In this document: piece by piece, positions 52,219 to 63,192 of the stretch
How the letters are laid out: each line of letters opens with the position of its first letter
Position numbering within the stretch: the first letter of the stretch is position 1
Assembly (NCBI GenBank): GCA_951640195.1
Contig: OX621166.1
Coordinates: forward strand, 2,472,501-2,536,500
DNA length: 64,000 nucleotides
Source of the DNA: Porpolomopsis calyptriformis
Lineage: Eukaryota > Basidiomycota > Agaricomycetes > Agaricales > Hygrophoraceae
Direction of reading: 5' to 3'
Notes under the pieces: model-generated
Database searches by the model: none
The model's input: the letters and a program-made list of their open reading frames with translations, nothing else
What the model was told of the DNA's origin: nothing
Position numbers and translations under genes: made by a program

Positions 52219-54288
52219 TTAAGATGGTGCCATGTCTGCGGTGATACTACCTAAAGACCTGATATCATCGAGGCCTTCATCTGCCGTGTATATCTCCCCC
52301 TTTATCATTCTCTCTCCAATAGCGATCATGCCTGCAGACATACCGGGCACAAATCTGCTCTCAAGTATCAGCTTCCCGACACCCCAGATATCCACCTCCG
52401 ATCCATGGTTATCATGAAAAACACTGGGAGGATGAGAATCAGGATCCAAGTGTCTTGCTGCGCGTGTCGGGGGAATAGCAGCATCATCCCAGTCAATGAG
52501 AAACCATTTTGATTGGTCACCAGAATCCCGGATGACGTTTGGCCAACGGATGTCTCTGTGAAAAAGAGGAGTCGGTTTTCCATGCAGAACCTGGACAGGT
52601 GTGTGGGCTTGGGTCAATATTAAGATGAGACCAGGATATGAATATATATACTGTAAGTGCTTTAAGCACGCATACCACAGCCTCCTGTACTTCCTGCGCC
52701 TTAGCTGGATAACGATCTATACCCTTTGGTTGGAGGAACACGAAGGACCCATGAATTGGGTGGTCCTCATGGGAGTTCAGAATACCATCAACATTTGGTA
52801 CACACTTGGCCTGCAGCAAGGAATATATATTGCGCAGATGTCGAACGCGTTCCACACGATCGGACCCATTGTATTGCTTTCTGACCAGGACCGAACCAAT
52901 TTCAATGACAGTGCCATTTTCTCTGCAGCTGACCGTCAATACCGTGAGGGGGAAGCAGACAATAGATTACCTTTTCATCGGAAGAAATTCTGCAGAGTGA
53001 CGGTCCCCCATGGTCTTCCGTAGCGATTGAATAACGCAACACATCCTGATTATGCGCATCAGATTCCTTATGCGCTGCGACCTGAATGTCAAGTTGATTC
53101 TGGCAAGCTCAACAACAGCCAGCGAAGGTAAAATAGCGACGAGCGCCAGTTCAGGTCCGACAGCGTAATAACCTGAACAAATTGTGATCAATAAAACTGT
53201 TGGATTGATTCAAATCAGGCACACCAGTAATGTAGGGAGCGGGATCGTATGTCCATGTTAGTTTATCTTTAAGTTCGTCTTTAGGATGTTTCCCGTTGAA
53301 TTTTGGGGGTTTCTCCTCCCCTCTGAAGGAGCAAATCCCTTCAATTAGGAGACCAGAGTCCGGTGTCAAAAGCCCGGTACTCGTGTTCCGATCGCTGTCC
53401 CGGAACCATGTACTTGGGAAGATAATGGTAGAAATAATCCTGCGGATATTGTCATCCCAGAATGAGATGAATGACATCTCAGTACCTGCGGAATCTGGCG
53501 CATTTAGGAGAATGGCTGGCTTCAGGACCGTCCAAATAAGCTCAGCCTCTTGCTCCTCACTAGATCTGAAGAGTTGCTGGACATCGTCTTCACTACACAT
53601 GGTGAGGAGATCCACCCGCGATGTGAGCTTCATCATTTCACGTTGCGACAAAGGGATTTTCTCGTTCTCTTCAAAAGGGGTGTCAAGATATGCAGCAAGA
53701 TTTGGGAGAAATGGAATGAGGTCGGGTTTGGACCAGCGTTGGATAAGCGTTGCTGAGATGTCGGCTACAAGACAGTGAGTATGACAGATCAACTTTCAAA
53801 TGAAAACGTACTGGGACGGGGAAAGGAGCTACCACTCATTCGGATCCGTTTTGATGGTCGCTCTACAGGGACAGATTATGTGAGTCCAGAAGAGAATGGT
53901 GAGGTTGGAAGTACCGGATTCAACCATAGTGGATGCCTGCACAAGAACATGGATGTGGAGATACTTGGGAGGTGCCGGAAAGAGGTGATTCAGCCTGAAA
54001 GGAGGAAGCATTGGCTGAGACTTGAATTGCATCAGATCTTGTATTGGCGCCTTGATATCGCCGTAAGGGATGGATACCTCGGGCGACCATCAGCCTGTGA
54101 AACCAGCTAAAGTCAAGACCGCTCACCTGGGAAAGCTTGAGCGAGTCAGCATCTAGGTGGGCGAATGCATGTTTCTTTTTTTCCTTGATGATTTCTTTCA
54201 AATAGCCGACAGTCTCTCCCTCGTCAATCTTGACAGGGAAGGCTCTCTCTGGGGGATCACCAAGACGCAAGCAGTTGAGTTCGAGCAT
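52219..54288 (-). CDS. Crinkler-header protein with C-terminal kinase-like domain
   Basis: Exon 1 from ATG 54288 reads MLELNCLRLGDPPERAFPVK, then GETVGYLKEIIKEKKKHAF and DADSLKLSQ, joining VSIPYGDIK across a GTGAGC intron. This ubiquitin-like header defines the Crinkler (CRN) family, known from oomycete effectors and found in many fungi. The middle contains FLPNLAAYLDTPFEE, MMKLTSRVDLL and DELKDKLTWTYDPAPYITG. The last exons are kinase-like (FunK1 type): GTVIEIGSVLVRKQY, FHRDIRWPNVI (HRD present), WFLIDWDDAAIPP (DFG equivalent DWD) and SEVDIWGVGKLI. Known CRN kinases act in host nuclei or in conflict between cells; its role in this fungus is unknown. The final exon has an inverted copy at 55743-55930. 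Confidence 0.8.
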
Positions 54289-54335
54289 AATCACGTGAAA
54301 AATAGCAGCCTTGCTTTGACCCAACAACCACTGTC

Positions 54336-55697
54336 ATGGGGTCCCAAGTCGCAAGCTATCCTTTGGCGCTCCTGGAACTAATGGACGAGGACGGATCTGA
54401 TCGTCCACCTCTAGGAATCGCCAGAGGTTCCAGCACCGAATCGTCGACGTTTGACGTGCCTGCACATAGATTACTGAAAGCTCTAATAACCCACGCGCCA
54501 TCACCAGACACCATCGCTAGAGAGTTCCTAGTCGAGCTCGGAAAGTGTGGAAATTCACTTGTGGAAATGTTAGGTGTGTTACTTCGTAGATTTGATCTTC
54601 GATCTCAGCTAATCTTGCTGGACGCGTTTTAAGCCAAGGAAGCGTATAATGGGGTTTGCACCACGGTCGTAGATGAATGGGCAAATATAGTTCATCAAAA
54701 ACTCCAGGAGTCCGCTGGCGACCTCTCGCACGTTACCCACCTCGGGAGTCACTACTTATCTCATCTGGTGTTCCCGTGTATGCAGGCCTTTTACCCCAAG
54801 GTAACCGTTCGTTGACATTCCACTTTTTCAAGTTCGAAACCCCGGCGGAAATAATACACCTCAAGATAGTGTCCATCCATCTCCGAATCACAGGCGCATC
54901 GAGGAGATTGAGAAATTGTTAATAGAAGCTAAGAGGAGTCCATCGGCTCTAAAGGAGCTGGCAAGTTTCGACGAGTTGACTCACCGAATATTAGGCTAAG
55001 GTCTTTTGTAGGTCATGCTCCGCGATGGCCACTACTGCCTGCTCACGGGCGCATGTTTCGACCCTCCGACTTTTGTGCCGGCCCGTTGTGCTTCTATATC
55101 ATTCCGTTCTCTCTACACTCAAAAGTAACTCTCGGACCCTTGACCCATTTCCATCGTTTATATATTTCTCTAGACACAAACACTTGCCGCAATTGAAATG
55201 TTTACAGGCTCTGTCTTGGATGCGCAAACAATACAGGATAATATAGACAACCCATGCAATGCGCTGAATCTCCAATCCGATGCTCATGTGTTGATGGATA
55301 AGTACCTGGCCTGGGGAATCGAAGCGATACCTTCGGGTGATCAGGTGTGTTTTGTTGATTTTGGTTGCGATCTTGAAATACACATATCATATAGTGGAAA
55401 TACTATTACCGATCAGTTCGATCCGATCGGGTGTCACCCTTTACTCGATTGAAAGACGGTGATGAAATGCTTTTTGGGGTGGGCACCGGCAGCCATATAA
55501 TCGCACTCCCCGACCCGAGGATCTGCAACCTCCGCCTGGCAGTCAGTCGAGTGTCTTACGCCTCCGGAGCCTCCAAAAAATTTGACCACTTTCTTGATGA
55601 TGAAGAAGATGATGGATTCCCAGTCCCCATCTACCTTGGTTCTCCGGTTGTATCCAATGATGTGTTGATACGTAGGCTTGAGACGTTGGTTTGTTAA
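54336..55697 (+). CDS. HNH endonuclease-domain protein
   Basis: Multi-exon gene starting at ATG 54336 (MGSQVASYPLALLELMDEDG). An intron of about 60 nt (GTGTGT to TTTTAAG, about 54574-54633) removes an in-frame stop and joins SLVEML to AKEAYNGVC. Later exons give KRSPSALKELASFDELTHRI, LRDGHYCLLTGACFDPP, NALNLQSDAHVLMDKYLAWG, and WKYYYRSVRSDRVSPFTRL. The last part has LPDPRICNLRLAVSRVSYAS and ends RLETLVC. The CxxxG pair and the LxSDxHxLMD helix are the HNH_2 landmarks of mushroom proteins of this type. Some junctions in 54800-55020 are not resolved. It starts 48 bp from the kinase start on the opposite strand, so the two may share a promoter. Confidence 0.7.
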
Positions 55698-55742
55698 TGC
55701 AGTCTCCCCGCGAGTATTATTCTCTACATTCATCAAAAATAT

Positions 55743-55930
55743 CAGCGTTTTTCATGATAACCTGGGGTGTCGGGCAGCTGATACTTGAGAGCAGATTTGT
55801 GCCCGGTGTGTCTGCAGGCATGATTGCTATTGGAGAGAGAATGATAAAGGGGGAGATACACACGGCAGATGAAGGCCTCGATGATATCAGGTCTTTAGGT
55901 AGTATCACGGCACCATCTTAATTTGCTATG
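55743..55930 (+). pseudogene. Inverted fragment of the Crinkler-kinase last exon
   Basis: The sequence TGGGGTGTCGGGCAGCTGAT through ATCACGGCACCATCTTAA reproduces, with few changes, the end of the kinase on the opposite strand (52240-52420). It even repeats the residues FVPGVSAGMIAIGERMIKGE and GLDDIRSLGSIT, but lacks the kinase core. A block present in the parent (CCGCAGACATGG) is reduced. It lies just 3' of the HNH gene, so that gene is flanked by an inverted repeat. Confidence 0.85.
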
Positions 55931-56003
55931 CGATTGAGCGAATCTTAACCTGGATACATATGCATCTTAAATAAATGAAAGAGATGTTCTATGTCGGTTT
56001 GAG

Positions 56004-57710
56004 TCAGCATACCGCCACGGGCACACTAGTGATCACTGGAAGAGTCTCAACAACGGGCTCAACGTCAACCGCTGCCTCCGTACCAACACTCTCCTCCATC
56101 CCCTGACTCTTCCTTACAGTCTCAAACAACCTCAAGAACCTCTTCCTTGCGCCAACCGTCGCGACTCCTCTGGCTTCCAACTGGGGCTCATCGAGCAAAA
56201 CCATCTCCTTCCATGTCAGTCCCTCAAAGCTGGAGACATACTTGTGGAGTCTAAGCGCCTTCAACCATGCTGGGATATCCTTCAACAACTCTGGATCGGT
56301 CTCGTTCTCTCTGTTGATCACTCCGGACGCCGCGCTCTTCAATCCAGCGCTCTTCCCAGAGGTTGACGAAGCGGCGCTCTTGGGTGGTGCGCCACCAGAG
56401 CCGCGGTATCGCCCTCCTGTATGCTGATGTGGCGGTGGGGGCACCAGAGGCACGAATCCGTTCACAAACATCTGTACAGCACGCAGCTGCTCCTCAGGCG
56501 ACATCCCCATTGCGTTCATGGTGGCTAGATTATACGGCGAATTCGGTACGATGTCAACAGGTGTGGGCATAGGCACTGAGTGGTAGGCGTAAGCACCACC
56601 ATACTTAGCGCCCTTGTCCGACCTTTTCTTGTTGCCTTTCATCGACTTCCTATATATCGCAGCGTCGCCGATCTGTGGGACGACGCCTTCCCCGGACCAG
56701 GGCTGAGGAGCCATGTTGTCCGTCGACGGCTGCATTTTGTCTTTGGGGAACATCGGGAAGAGCGGCGTGGGGACCATACTGGACCAGCTCTCAGATTCGA
56801 CGGTGGTGTTATCGGTTGAGCTTGGGGTGACAATGGCGGGGCTGTCGACAGTGCCGGCGCTGGAAGGCGCCTCTTCTTCAATAGCGGCTTCGGTGATTTT
56901 CTTAGGTAGTGGGTGAGCGCCGGATCCCCATGAATGACGGCCTTCTTCAAGAATGGGCGCAGAGGCAGGAACGGGGAGTTGGTTCAGGGACTGCATGGCA
57001 CGGAGACGGGCTCGTTGCTGGGCCAGGGTGGCTGCGGAGTCGGCGTGGCCACCAACCGATGGGGGGTCTACTGGGGAATCGAGTGGGAGGAACTGACGGT
57101 TCCTGTTGGCGTTGGCGGGAGCGCTCACGTTGCCTGGAGAGAATGATCTGGCAAGCGGTGACAGTTTGGTTTTTAGTTGGCTTGATAAGAGGGGCGATAC
57201 TTTGATAAACGACGTGCGATTAGATTTGGCGGTGAATAAATAATAGAAAGAAAGTGTGACTTACAGCCCGAGCCTGGTGTCATTGGGTCGGCCCTGGCCA
57301 TTTGCTGGAGAACGGCGATGAAGAACTTGATCTGGCCTTGGGTGGCGTGCTGGAGAAGACTGTAGAGCGAGGCAGTACGCTCGGATTCTGACAACACTTT
57401 GAACCCTGGAATACGGCATTGGGTGAGAAGGAAAGATGAGAGGGTATGGATATAGTACATTGTTCGATTGCGGTCAATTCTTCCTTGAATTTCGCATCCA
57501 TGGAGACTCTAGCCATCCCCTCCTGAGTGCTTCGTTAGTGTTTGTCAAGGAGAGGGTGAAGTGGGGTGAGGACATACGAGGATAGCTTCAAACTGTTGAA
57601 AGGAATCAAACCATTGGTCGATACCTTCTACACCTGGTGATGAAACAAGTTTGATTTAATCAGGGCGATGAGGGTGAGAAGTACCGACCAGCTGTTCTGG
57701 GTGAAGCCAT
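56004..57710 (-). CDS. VTS1: Vts1-like SAM-domain RNA-binding protein
   Basis: The gene starts at ATG 57710 (MASPRTAG) and continues [19 protein letters not shown], then [19 protein letters not shown], a small piece with [19 protein letters not shown], and [20 protein letters not shown]. The long last exon (56004 to about 57145) ends with a SAM domain: [56 protein letters not shown]. In yeast Vts1 this domain binds a Smaug-recognition hairpin and brings deadenylases to mRNA. The basic and GARKR residues used in RNA contact are conserved. The N-terminal part matches the family domain as well. Introns here are short and in the 5' third only. Confidence 0.88.
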
Positions 57711-57934
57711 TGTAGAGAAAGGAGGGAAAGAAAGATGGAGTAGGAATCGTTGGGCGACGACTTATAACTGTTGGGCGTTACACACAGGGAAGCGGAGTGG
57801 TGGTGTTGGCTCCACAACGACCGTAGCGACGAGCTATAAGGAAATCGGCATTTGCACCGCATCGTCAAGGAGTGATGATGGCAATCAGTCCATCAAATTT
57901 CTTGGCTCCAATTTGAAACTTGGTTTATTACAAA

Positions 57935-59572
57935 TCAACCTCTTTCCACAATCTCCCAGCCGTGATACGTTCTCCACAAGACATCTTCAACGAATCGGCT
58001 GAACGTGCTCCCGTCGGTACCCACGACTGCCAATGCCTTTCCCACCACCATCGCGTCTAAGAAGGGTATAAGAAATTCCTTCAGTACCATCCCATCCTCT
58101 TGATTTCGCAATCCGTCCAGCGGTGCGGTAAATGTAGCGAAATCGGACAGAAAGAACGTGCAAGGAAACGTGCGAAGGAATATCGCAATAGTCGGATCTG
58201 TAAGCGGGCTCCCCGCGTCCGTAGAAACGAAGAGGGGTGTATTTAGTGGTCGCAGCTGTGGAGACGTATATTTAAGTCCTCGACAAGATAGATTCAGCGA
58301 AATGACGTCGGGAAGAGGTGGTGGTGGTGGATGTGGCACCCGCAGAGCCGCGGCGTCTTCTTTAATATGCGGTGGAAGCAACAATTTTCTGGCTGAGGGC
58401 TTTATTTGCCGCGACCGGAGCTCCAACGCCAACGCTTCCTCCACGCCAAGCCCCAGGACCTTGTGAACGAGCTTCCACCATACCATTCTTGCATTCGTGT
58501 GGCGATTCGATCTAAAGTTCCCGTCGCCAAGCCGTATGTGCACCCCAAAATAACTACCTCCAAGCTCTCTGGCAATCAAGTCAGCAGCATAGACAAGGTT
58601 GGGTTCGGCAAATGCCATGCTTCTTCGGACCTCACTTCTCATGCGAATATTCTCAGAGGTCTGAAGTCGCAAACGAGAAGAACCAAACAAAGTACCAAGC
58701 TGAAGAAGACGCTGGGGACTGAGAGCAAGGGTGGGGATGTGTATCGACTGCTGGTATTTATTATTCGCCGGGGAGGTGTCTGTAATCGAGTCGAAAAAAC
58801 GATATTGATACAAGTCCGAGTCCTCTAAAGTAAGGGTATCCTCCTCGGATATTTGCAAACGATCGTAGACCCAAAGGTCGGTCATGTTGGAGCGATAGTA
58901 TAGCCACTGTTGGGATTTGATGTGTGAAAGATCCAAGAGCCACTCCCAGGACAAATTGGTCCAATTAAAGTTGTCGGAGCATTCCGTTAACACCGCCCCG
59001 TGGACGGGCCTTCCTGAACAGTGGTTCAGGTCGTATTTTCCAGCGGCGAGAAGCCGTCGTAACTTTCCTGACCTGGCGTAGTGGAGTGGCGTCCTGCTGA
59101 GACGAATTGGAGGAACAAGCAAAGTTCGATTAAGGAGGCGAGAAAGCACCAGCGCGTTCTCGAAAGCGATGCGTTGATTGTGAAATCCGCTATGCGGAAG
59201 ATATGATAGAAATTTTTGTTGAGGATCGTAGTTGATGGTCTCTTGCCCAAGACTGGAATTGGCCTCAGTAACGACGACTTGAATGGCTCGGTCAGCTTGT
59301 GAAGTGAGGACGAGAGACGGTGCCTGAGGAGCCCACCTCGTAGTGAACAAGTAGTACGCTGCGCCAAACGAAGTGAGGGAAGCTAAGGCCAGAAGGGCTA
59401 AAAGCAGAGTCATGCATGCAGTAACTCCCGTGGTGTTGGGTCGTGTAGGAGGGTGTGAAGTAGATGAACGTCGTCTGGGCGAACGTAATTTATATGCACC
59501 TTTTTCCATGGCCACGGAGGGTGATGATAAGGCGTTCATGCGAGCCACCGTTGGGAATCGAAGGGGTAACAT
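57935..59572 (-). CDS. O-fucosyltransferase-like type II membrane protein
   Basis: Single exon, 545 residues, ATG 59572. One hydrophobic segment at about residues 51-75 (TACMTLLLALLALASLTSFG) follows a basic Ser/Pro-rich cytosolic tail. The lumenal part has LSYLPHSGFHNQRIAFENAL, LLNRTLLVPPIRL, and YFGVHIRLGDGNFR, which holds the conserved HxRxGD-like loop. It ends VVGTDGSTFSRFVEDVLWRT. GxxNQR, HxRxGD and DxSTFS are landmarks of GDP-fucose O-fucosyltransferase-like GT families. Substrate is unknown; several N-glycosylation sequons are present. Confidence 0.8.
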   Translation of the reverse strand: MLPLRFPTVARMNALSSPSVAMEKGAYKLRSPRRRSSTSHPPTRPNTTGVTACMTLLLALLALASLTSFGAAYYLFTTRWAPQAPSLVLTSQADRAIQVVVTEANSSLGQETINYDPQQKFLSYLPHSGFHNQRIAFENALVLSRLLNRTLLVPPIRLSRTPLHYARSGKLRRLLAAGKYDLNHCSGRPVHGAVLTECSDNFNWTNLSWEWLLDLSHIKSQQWLYYRSNMTDLWVYDRLQISEEDTLTLEDSDLYQYRFFDSITDTSPANNKYQQSIHIPTLALSPQRLLQLGTLFGSSRLRLQTSENIRMRSEVRRSMAFAEPNLVYAADLIARELGGSYFGVHIRLGDGNFRSNRHTNARMVWWKLVHKVLGLGVEEALALELRSRQIKPSARKLLLPPHIKEDAAALRVPHPPPPPLPDVISLNLSCRGLKYTSPQLRPLNTPLFVSTDAGSPLTDPTIAIFLRTFPCTFFLSDFATFTAPLDGLRNQEDGMVLKEFLIPFLDAMVVGKALAVVGTDGSTFSRFVEDVLWRTYHGWEIVERG

Positions 59573-59750
59573 GAAGTTGGAAAGAAGTCAGTTTGGTGCG
59601 GGGTCGACCTACGCAACGTTTTACGAGATAGATTTGTTACAGACAAGTCCAAGTTGGAATCTGGCGAGGGCGGCGAGGGCGGCGAGGTGGTGGTAGAAAA
59701 AGATGAGGCTAAAGTGGGACCCCATCAACACCACCTTGGTAAATTTTGCC

Positions 59751-61491
59751 ATGCTGCTCACACGGGCCTTTCATCGTTCCACCATCCGAAATCTACATTG
59801 TGAGGATGACTTGCTTTTGCCCAGGGACAAGCGTTTAGTTGCAATTTAAGCTGTCAAGGTCTCGCCGACCTCACCTCTCGCGTTTGTTTTGGATATCGTA
59901 TGGATGTTCCCGATCATTCAAGCTGACTGTCGCCCTTATACCACATATTTACCATCAGGATGGTGTTCTTATACGCGGTTCCAAAGCTCTTCCTGCAGCC
60001 AAACGTGCACTGGCCATTCTGAATGGGGACAATTCGTTGAGAATGTATGTTTCTCAAAGTTCGAACAGTCAAAAGCTTATTGATACAAGGAATGAAAAGA
60101 CGTATACCTTATATTCTGGCGAGTGATTTAAATTCTTGCTGCATCCTTCACGTAACGGGTTATTTCGTAGCTAACCAACGGCGGAGGTGTTAGCGAGCAG
60201 GAACGTTCTCAGAGGCTCACAAACATGCTTGGTTTTGAGGTGATTATCGCATGGCAGATATAGAATCAATCGGGAGGTTACCTCTCCTCCCAGATCAAAC
60301 CAAGTCGCTATATTCAAGCCCATACCATTCTCAAGACTTTGGCCCACAAATACGCTAATAGCCCGGTGCTGGTTCTTGGCGGACAGGGGGATAGTGTACG
60401 TCGCGTGGCGGAAAGGTCCTGATTTTTGGTCATAAAACAGACGATGACAGAGCCACTAACATAACACTTCTAGCTATGGTTTTAACCGAGCATACACTAC
60501 TCTTGACGTCCTATCTTGGAATCCATCGTGAGTGTCATAATTTGTCGCTTGCACAATCACTTGAACGCTCTCCAGTGTGTGGCCCTTTCATCGCCTCACT
60601 CCAGATGAAAAGAAAACTGTCAAGGTAAGCCTTTCTCGCCGACTACGCCCTTACGCCGACTACAAACCCAAATCTAACAAGGAAACCAACTTTTCTCGGG
60701 TTCCTATTTCCGCGGTCTTTGTTTTTCATGATCCACGAAATTGGCCGCTGGATATCCAAATAATGTGTGACGTGCTTCAATCCGATGGAATCATTGGCGG
60801 TCCCTACAAACCTGCAGATAAACCGATAGAACTCATATTTTGCAACCCTGACCTGCTCTGGGGCTCTGACTTTGACCGGCCTCGGTTAGGTCAAGGAGCA
60901 TTTATAACGGCTTTCCAGTTTGTTTACAAAGTATGACATACCTCTTACCTCATTCATACCATGAATTGACTTTGCACAGGCTCTGACGGGGTCGACGCAT
61001 CCATATACCCAGTATGGAAAACCGACGGAGGCGACTTATAAATATGCAGAGAATGTCCTGCTTGATTGCGTAGAGGAAATGCAAGGTTTGAGATATTTAC
61101 CACGGGTGTCAGTTCGCTCAATCTGTTCCCCCCCTTCACACTCAACTCATCCTCGATCTCAGATATATGATTGGCGGTGAGTGGACACATACATGTTCCC
61201 TCCACGAGTAAATTCATCATAACAATAATATCACAGATAACCCTGAATCAGGTATACACGCCAGCTCCTCTGTATACTGCCCATATCTCTGATCATGCTC
61301 GTGGAGCGTACACAGACATAGCCGGCGCCAATGCAGCCAAATGGTCCTCTATTCTAGTGCACACCGGCGTCTATGATCCACGGCAAGGCCCGCCGAGACA
61401 TCAACCCACCCACGAAGCAGAGGACGTCGAGGGAGCTGTGAAATGGGCTGTTGAACGAGAGCTGGGGAAACATGGATGGCGGGAAACATGA
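59751..61491 (+). CDS. Mitochondrial HAD-IIA hydrolase (CECR5/HDHD5-like)
   Basis: Many short exons. ATG 59751 opens MLLTRAFHRSTIRNLHS, an Arg/Ser-rich mitochondrial presequence. An intron leads to VKVSPTSPLAFVLDI, and across the next intron DGVLIRG completes motif I (DxDGV). Then come AAKRALAILNGDN, NGGGVSEQERSQRLTNMLGF, SRYIQAHTILKTLAHKYANS and VLVLGGQGD. The later exons give RVPISAVFVFHDPRNWPLDI, PIELIFCNPDLLWGSDF, HPYTQYGKPTEATYKYAENV, and YMIGDNPESDIAGANAAKW, which is motif IV. The C-terminus is AVERELGKHGWRET. The family is the HAD subclass IIA; its human member is mitochondrial, substrate unsure. Confidence 0.88.
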
Positions 61492-63192
61492 AACAGAGAA
61501 GAGGCATGGGTACAGGTATAAGCGTGAAGCGCTATTGTCCCGGGAGAAGGCCAGCACGATCACATTGGAAAAATGTACCAAGGAGGTCCAATCAACCCAA
61601 TGACGCGGAACGGAAAAGTTCCTGTGCTATTTCTCTGCATCACATTAAACATTGCCTTGTTGAGCCCACCAACAGCACGATAGGCGCGTTCGATACTGAA
61701 GTACTTACCTGGCTGGCCTTGGTTTTTGTGTTTCACGATGTCCCTCACAACTCTTACTGCAGTTCAAAGCAAGCAATCCGAATCCACTTTGTATACGACG
61801 ACCTCAAATTCTTCCCTGATAGGATCGGATCATCAACAGGTAAGGTTCTGGTAAGGCTAGCGCCGCATGCTGCAGAAATTATCCTCATTCGTCGGCGACT
61901 ATCAACGATCAATAGTACTTTAGCTGGCGAAGTGGTATGCCGACGTCGTGGAACTTTCAAGGTGTGTAGGAAATTAGTGCGTTTGATTCTTGCATAGTTT
62001 AATCATAATCTCTAGCCAGGGCGTTCTACAGCCCCAGGATCCGTAACAGAGCTTTTAAATTGTTTTGGATCGGATAGCCAACGGAAACACTTCCGAACTA
62101 CTGAAATCTGTTTCAGGATGGCCTTGCAGTGACTTGCAGTTGTTTGTTTCCGATCTCATCCTGTGCACACTGGATGCTGGTTTAGCGAGTTGAGTCTACA
62201 TGCCCCTGATTTACCCGTATCATTTACATACCATTTACACATCGGTCGCCACAAATCAGGCCACAATTCACTTGTCTCAAGATGGATGAGGAGCTGGCAG
62301 AGTTCTACTTAGGTCTGGGGGCCAGACAGCAAGGCTACCTTGGCATTGGATATTGCTTCTTGAATGTTTGATGCTGTTCATGTTTTTCTTTGCTGCAAAT
62401 GCAGGCCCTTCAACACACAAGTTGTTGAAGGGCCTGCATTTGCAGTAAAGGAAAAGAGGGACAGCATCAAACATTCTTCTCATTTTACACCACTGCTGTG
62501 GATCATACTACTGAATGTCTCGTGAGTATGGATCCTCTCTTTGGAATCAGGGTGATTCTGTTTCTCAGCCATGGAATCCGGCCTCGCCGCTCTATCCACC
62601 CATCCCGTCAAATTTCTATGGCCGAAAAGCATATCGCTCCCATTAACAACCCCAGCAAGAATAGAAATCAGACGTCGTCGAGAGGCTTGGAGGTCCTTGG
62701 ACCAGGAATCCGTGCAACAACGACTTACATCTCTGATTTTGCTTTTCAGTATCCTCTATCGCCGTCTTAGGGAAACGGATGTTCCGTCCTTCCCCACCGC
62801 TCGCGAGTTGTATGAGAGCCTCCTGCACCAGCTGTCTCGCTGAATTCGGTCGGTCATGAATACAGCGTGCGCTTCGTTTGCTTCGTCTGGGGTCCCCACA
62901 GCCTTTCACACTCAAGTCATATCTATTGAAGGTGACAAATCTCACTTTCAATGACCAAATCTGGCGTTCACCTAGGTTACTGTAAATGGTTTCATTGTAA
63001 AACCTTGCAAGCAAAGTAATGTTCACCTTTGTGGATGAAAGCGATGAATTCATGGTATATAAGCAAACGTACAGTGACAATTATAAAAGTGGCCAGTGAA
63101 TCTGGCCCGAACCACAAGAGTGAAAGAAATACTGTATTACAACAGAAGAACTTACAATCTATATGAAAAAACATCGGAATAGTCCAAGTCTC
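61492..63192. other. 1.7-kb region without a confident gene
   Basis: I see no conserved protein pattern. It contains a long imperfect hairpin at 62362-62476. Short frames near 62500-62840 (for example ESGLAALSTHPVKFLWPKS) might be a decayed or lineage-specific coding exon, but nothing supports them. Confidence 0.5.
62362..62476. repeat. 53-bp-arm hairpin
   Basis: The left arm 62362-62414 and the right arm 62424-62476 are reverse complements at about 47 of 53 positions, with a 9-nt loop (ACACAAGTT). The inner 22 bp (CTGCAAATGCAGGCCCTTCA and the following AC) and outer 16 bp are perfect; mismatches cluster in between. A transcript would fold into a milRNA-precursor-like stem; alternatively it is a small MITE. 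Confidence 0.8.

Noticed and set aside
54571..54640. HNH gene as a pseudogene because of TAA at about 54630
   Set aside because: A GTGTGT...CTAAT...TTTTAAG intron of normal size removes the stop and keeps the frame.
61476..62843. Coding exons in the 1.7-kb gap
   Set aside because: Frames are short, overlap on both strands and match no family pattern that I recognise.
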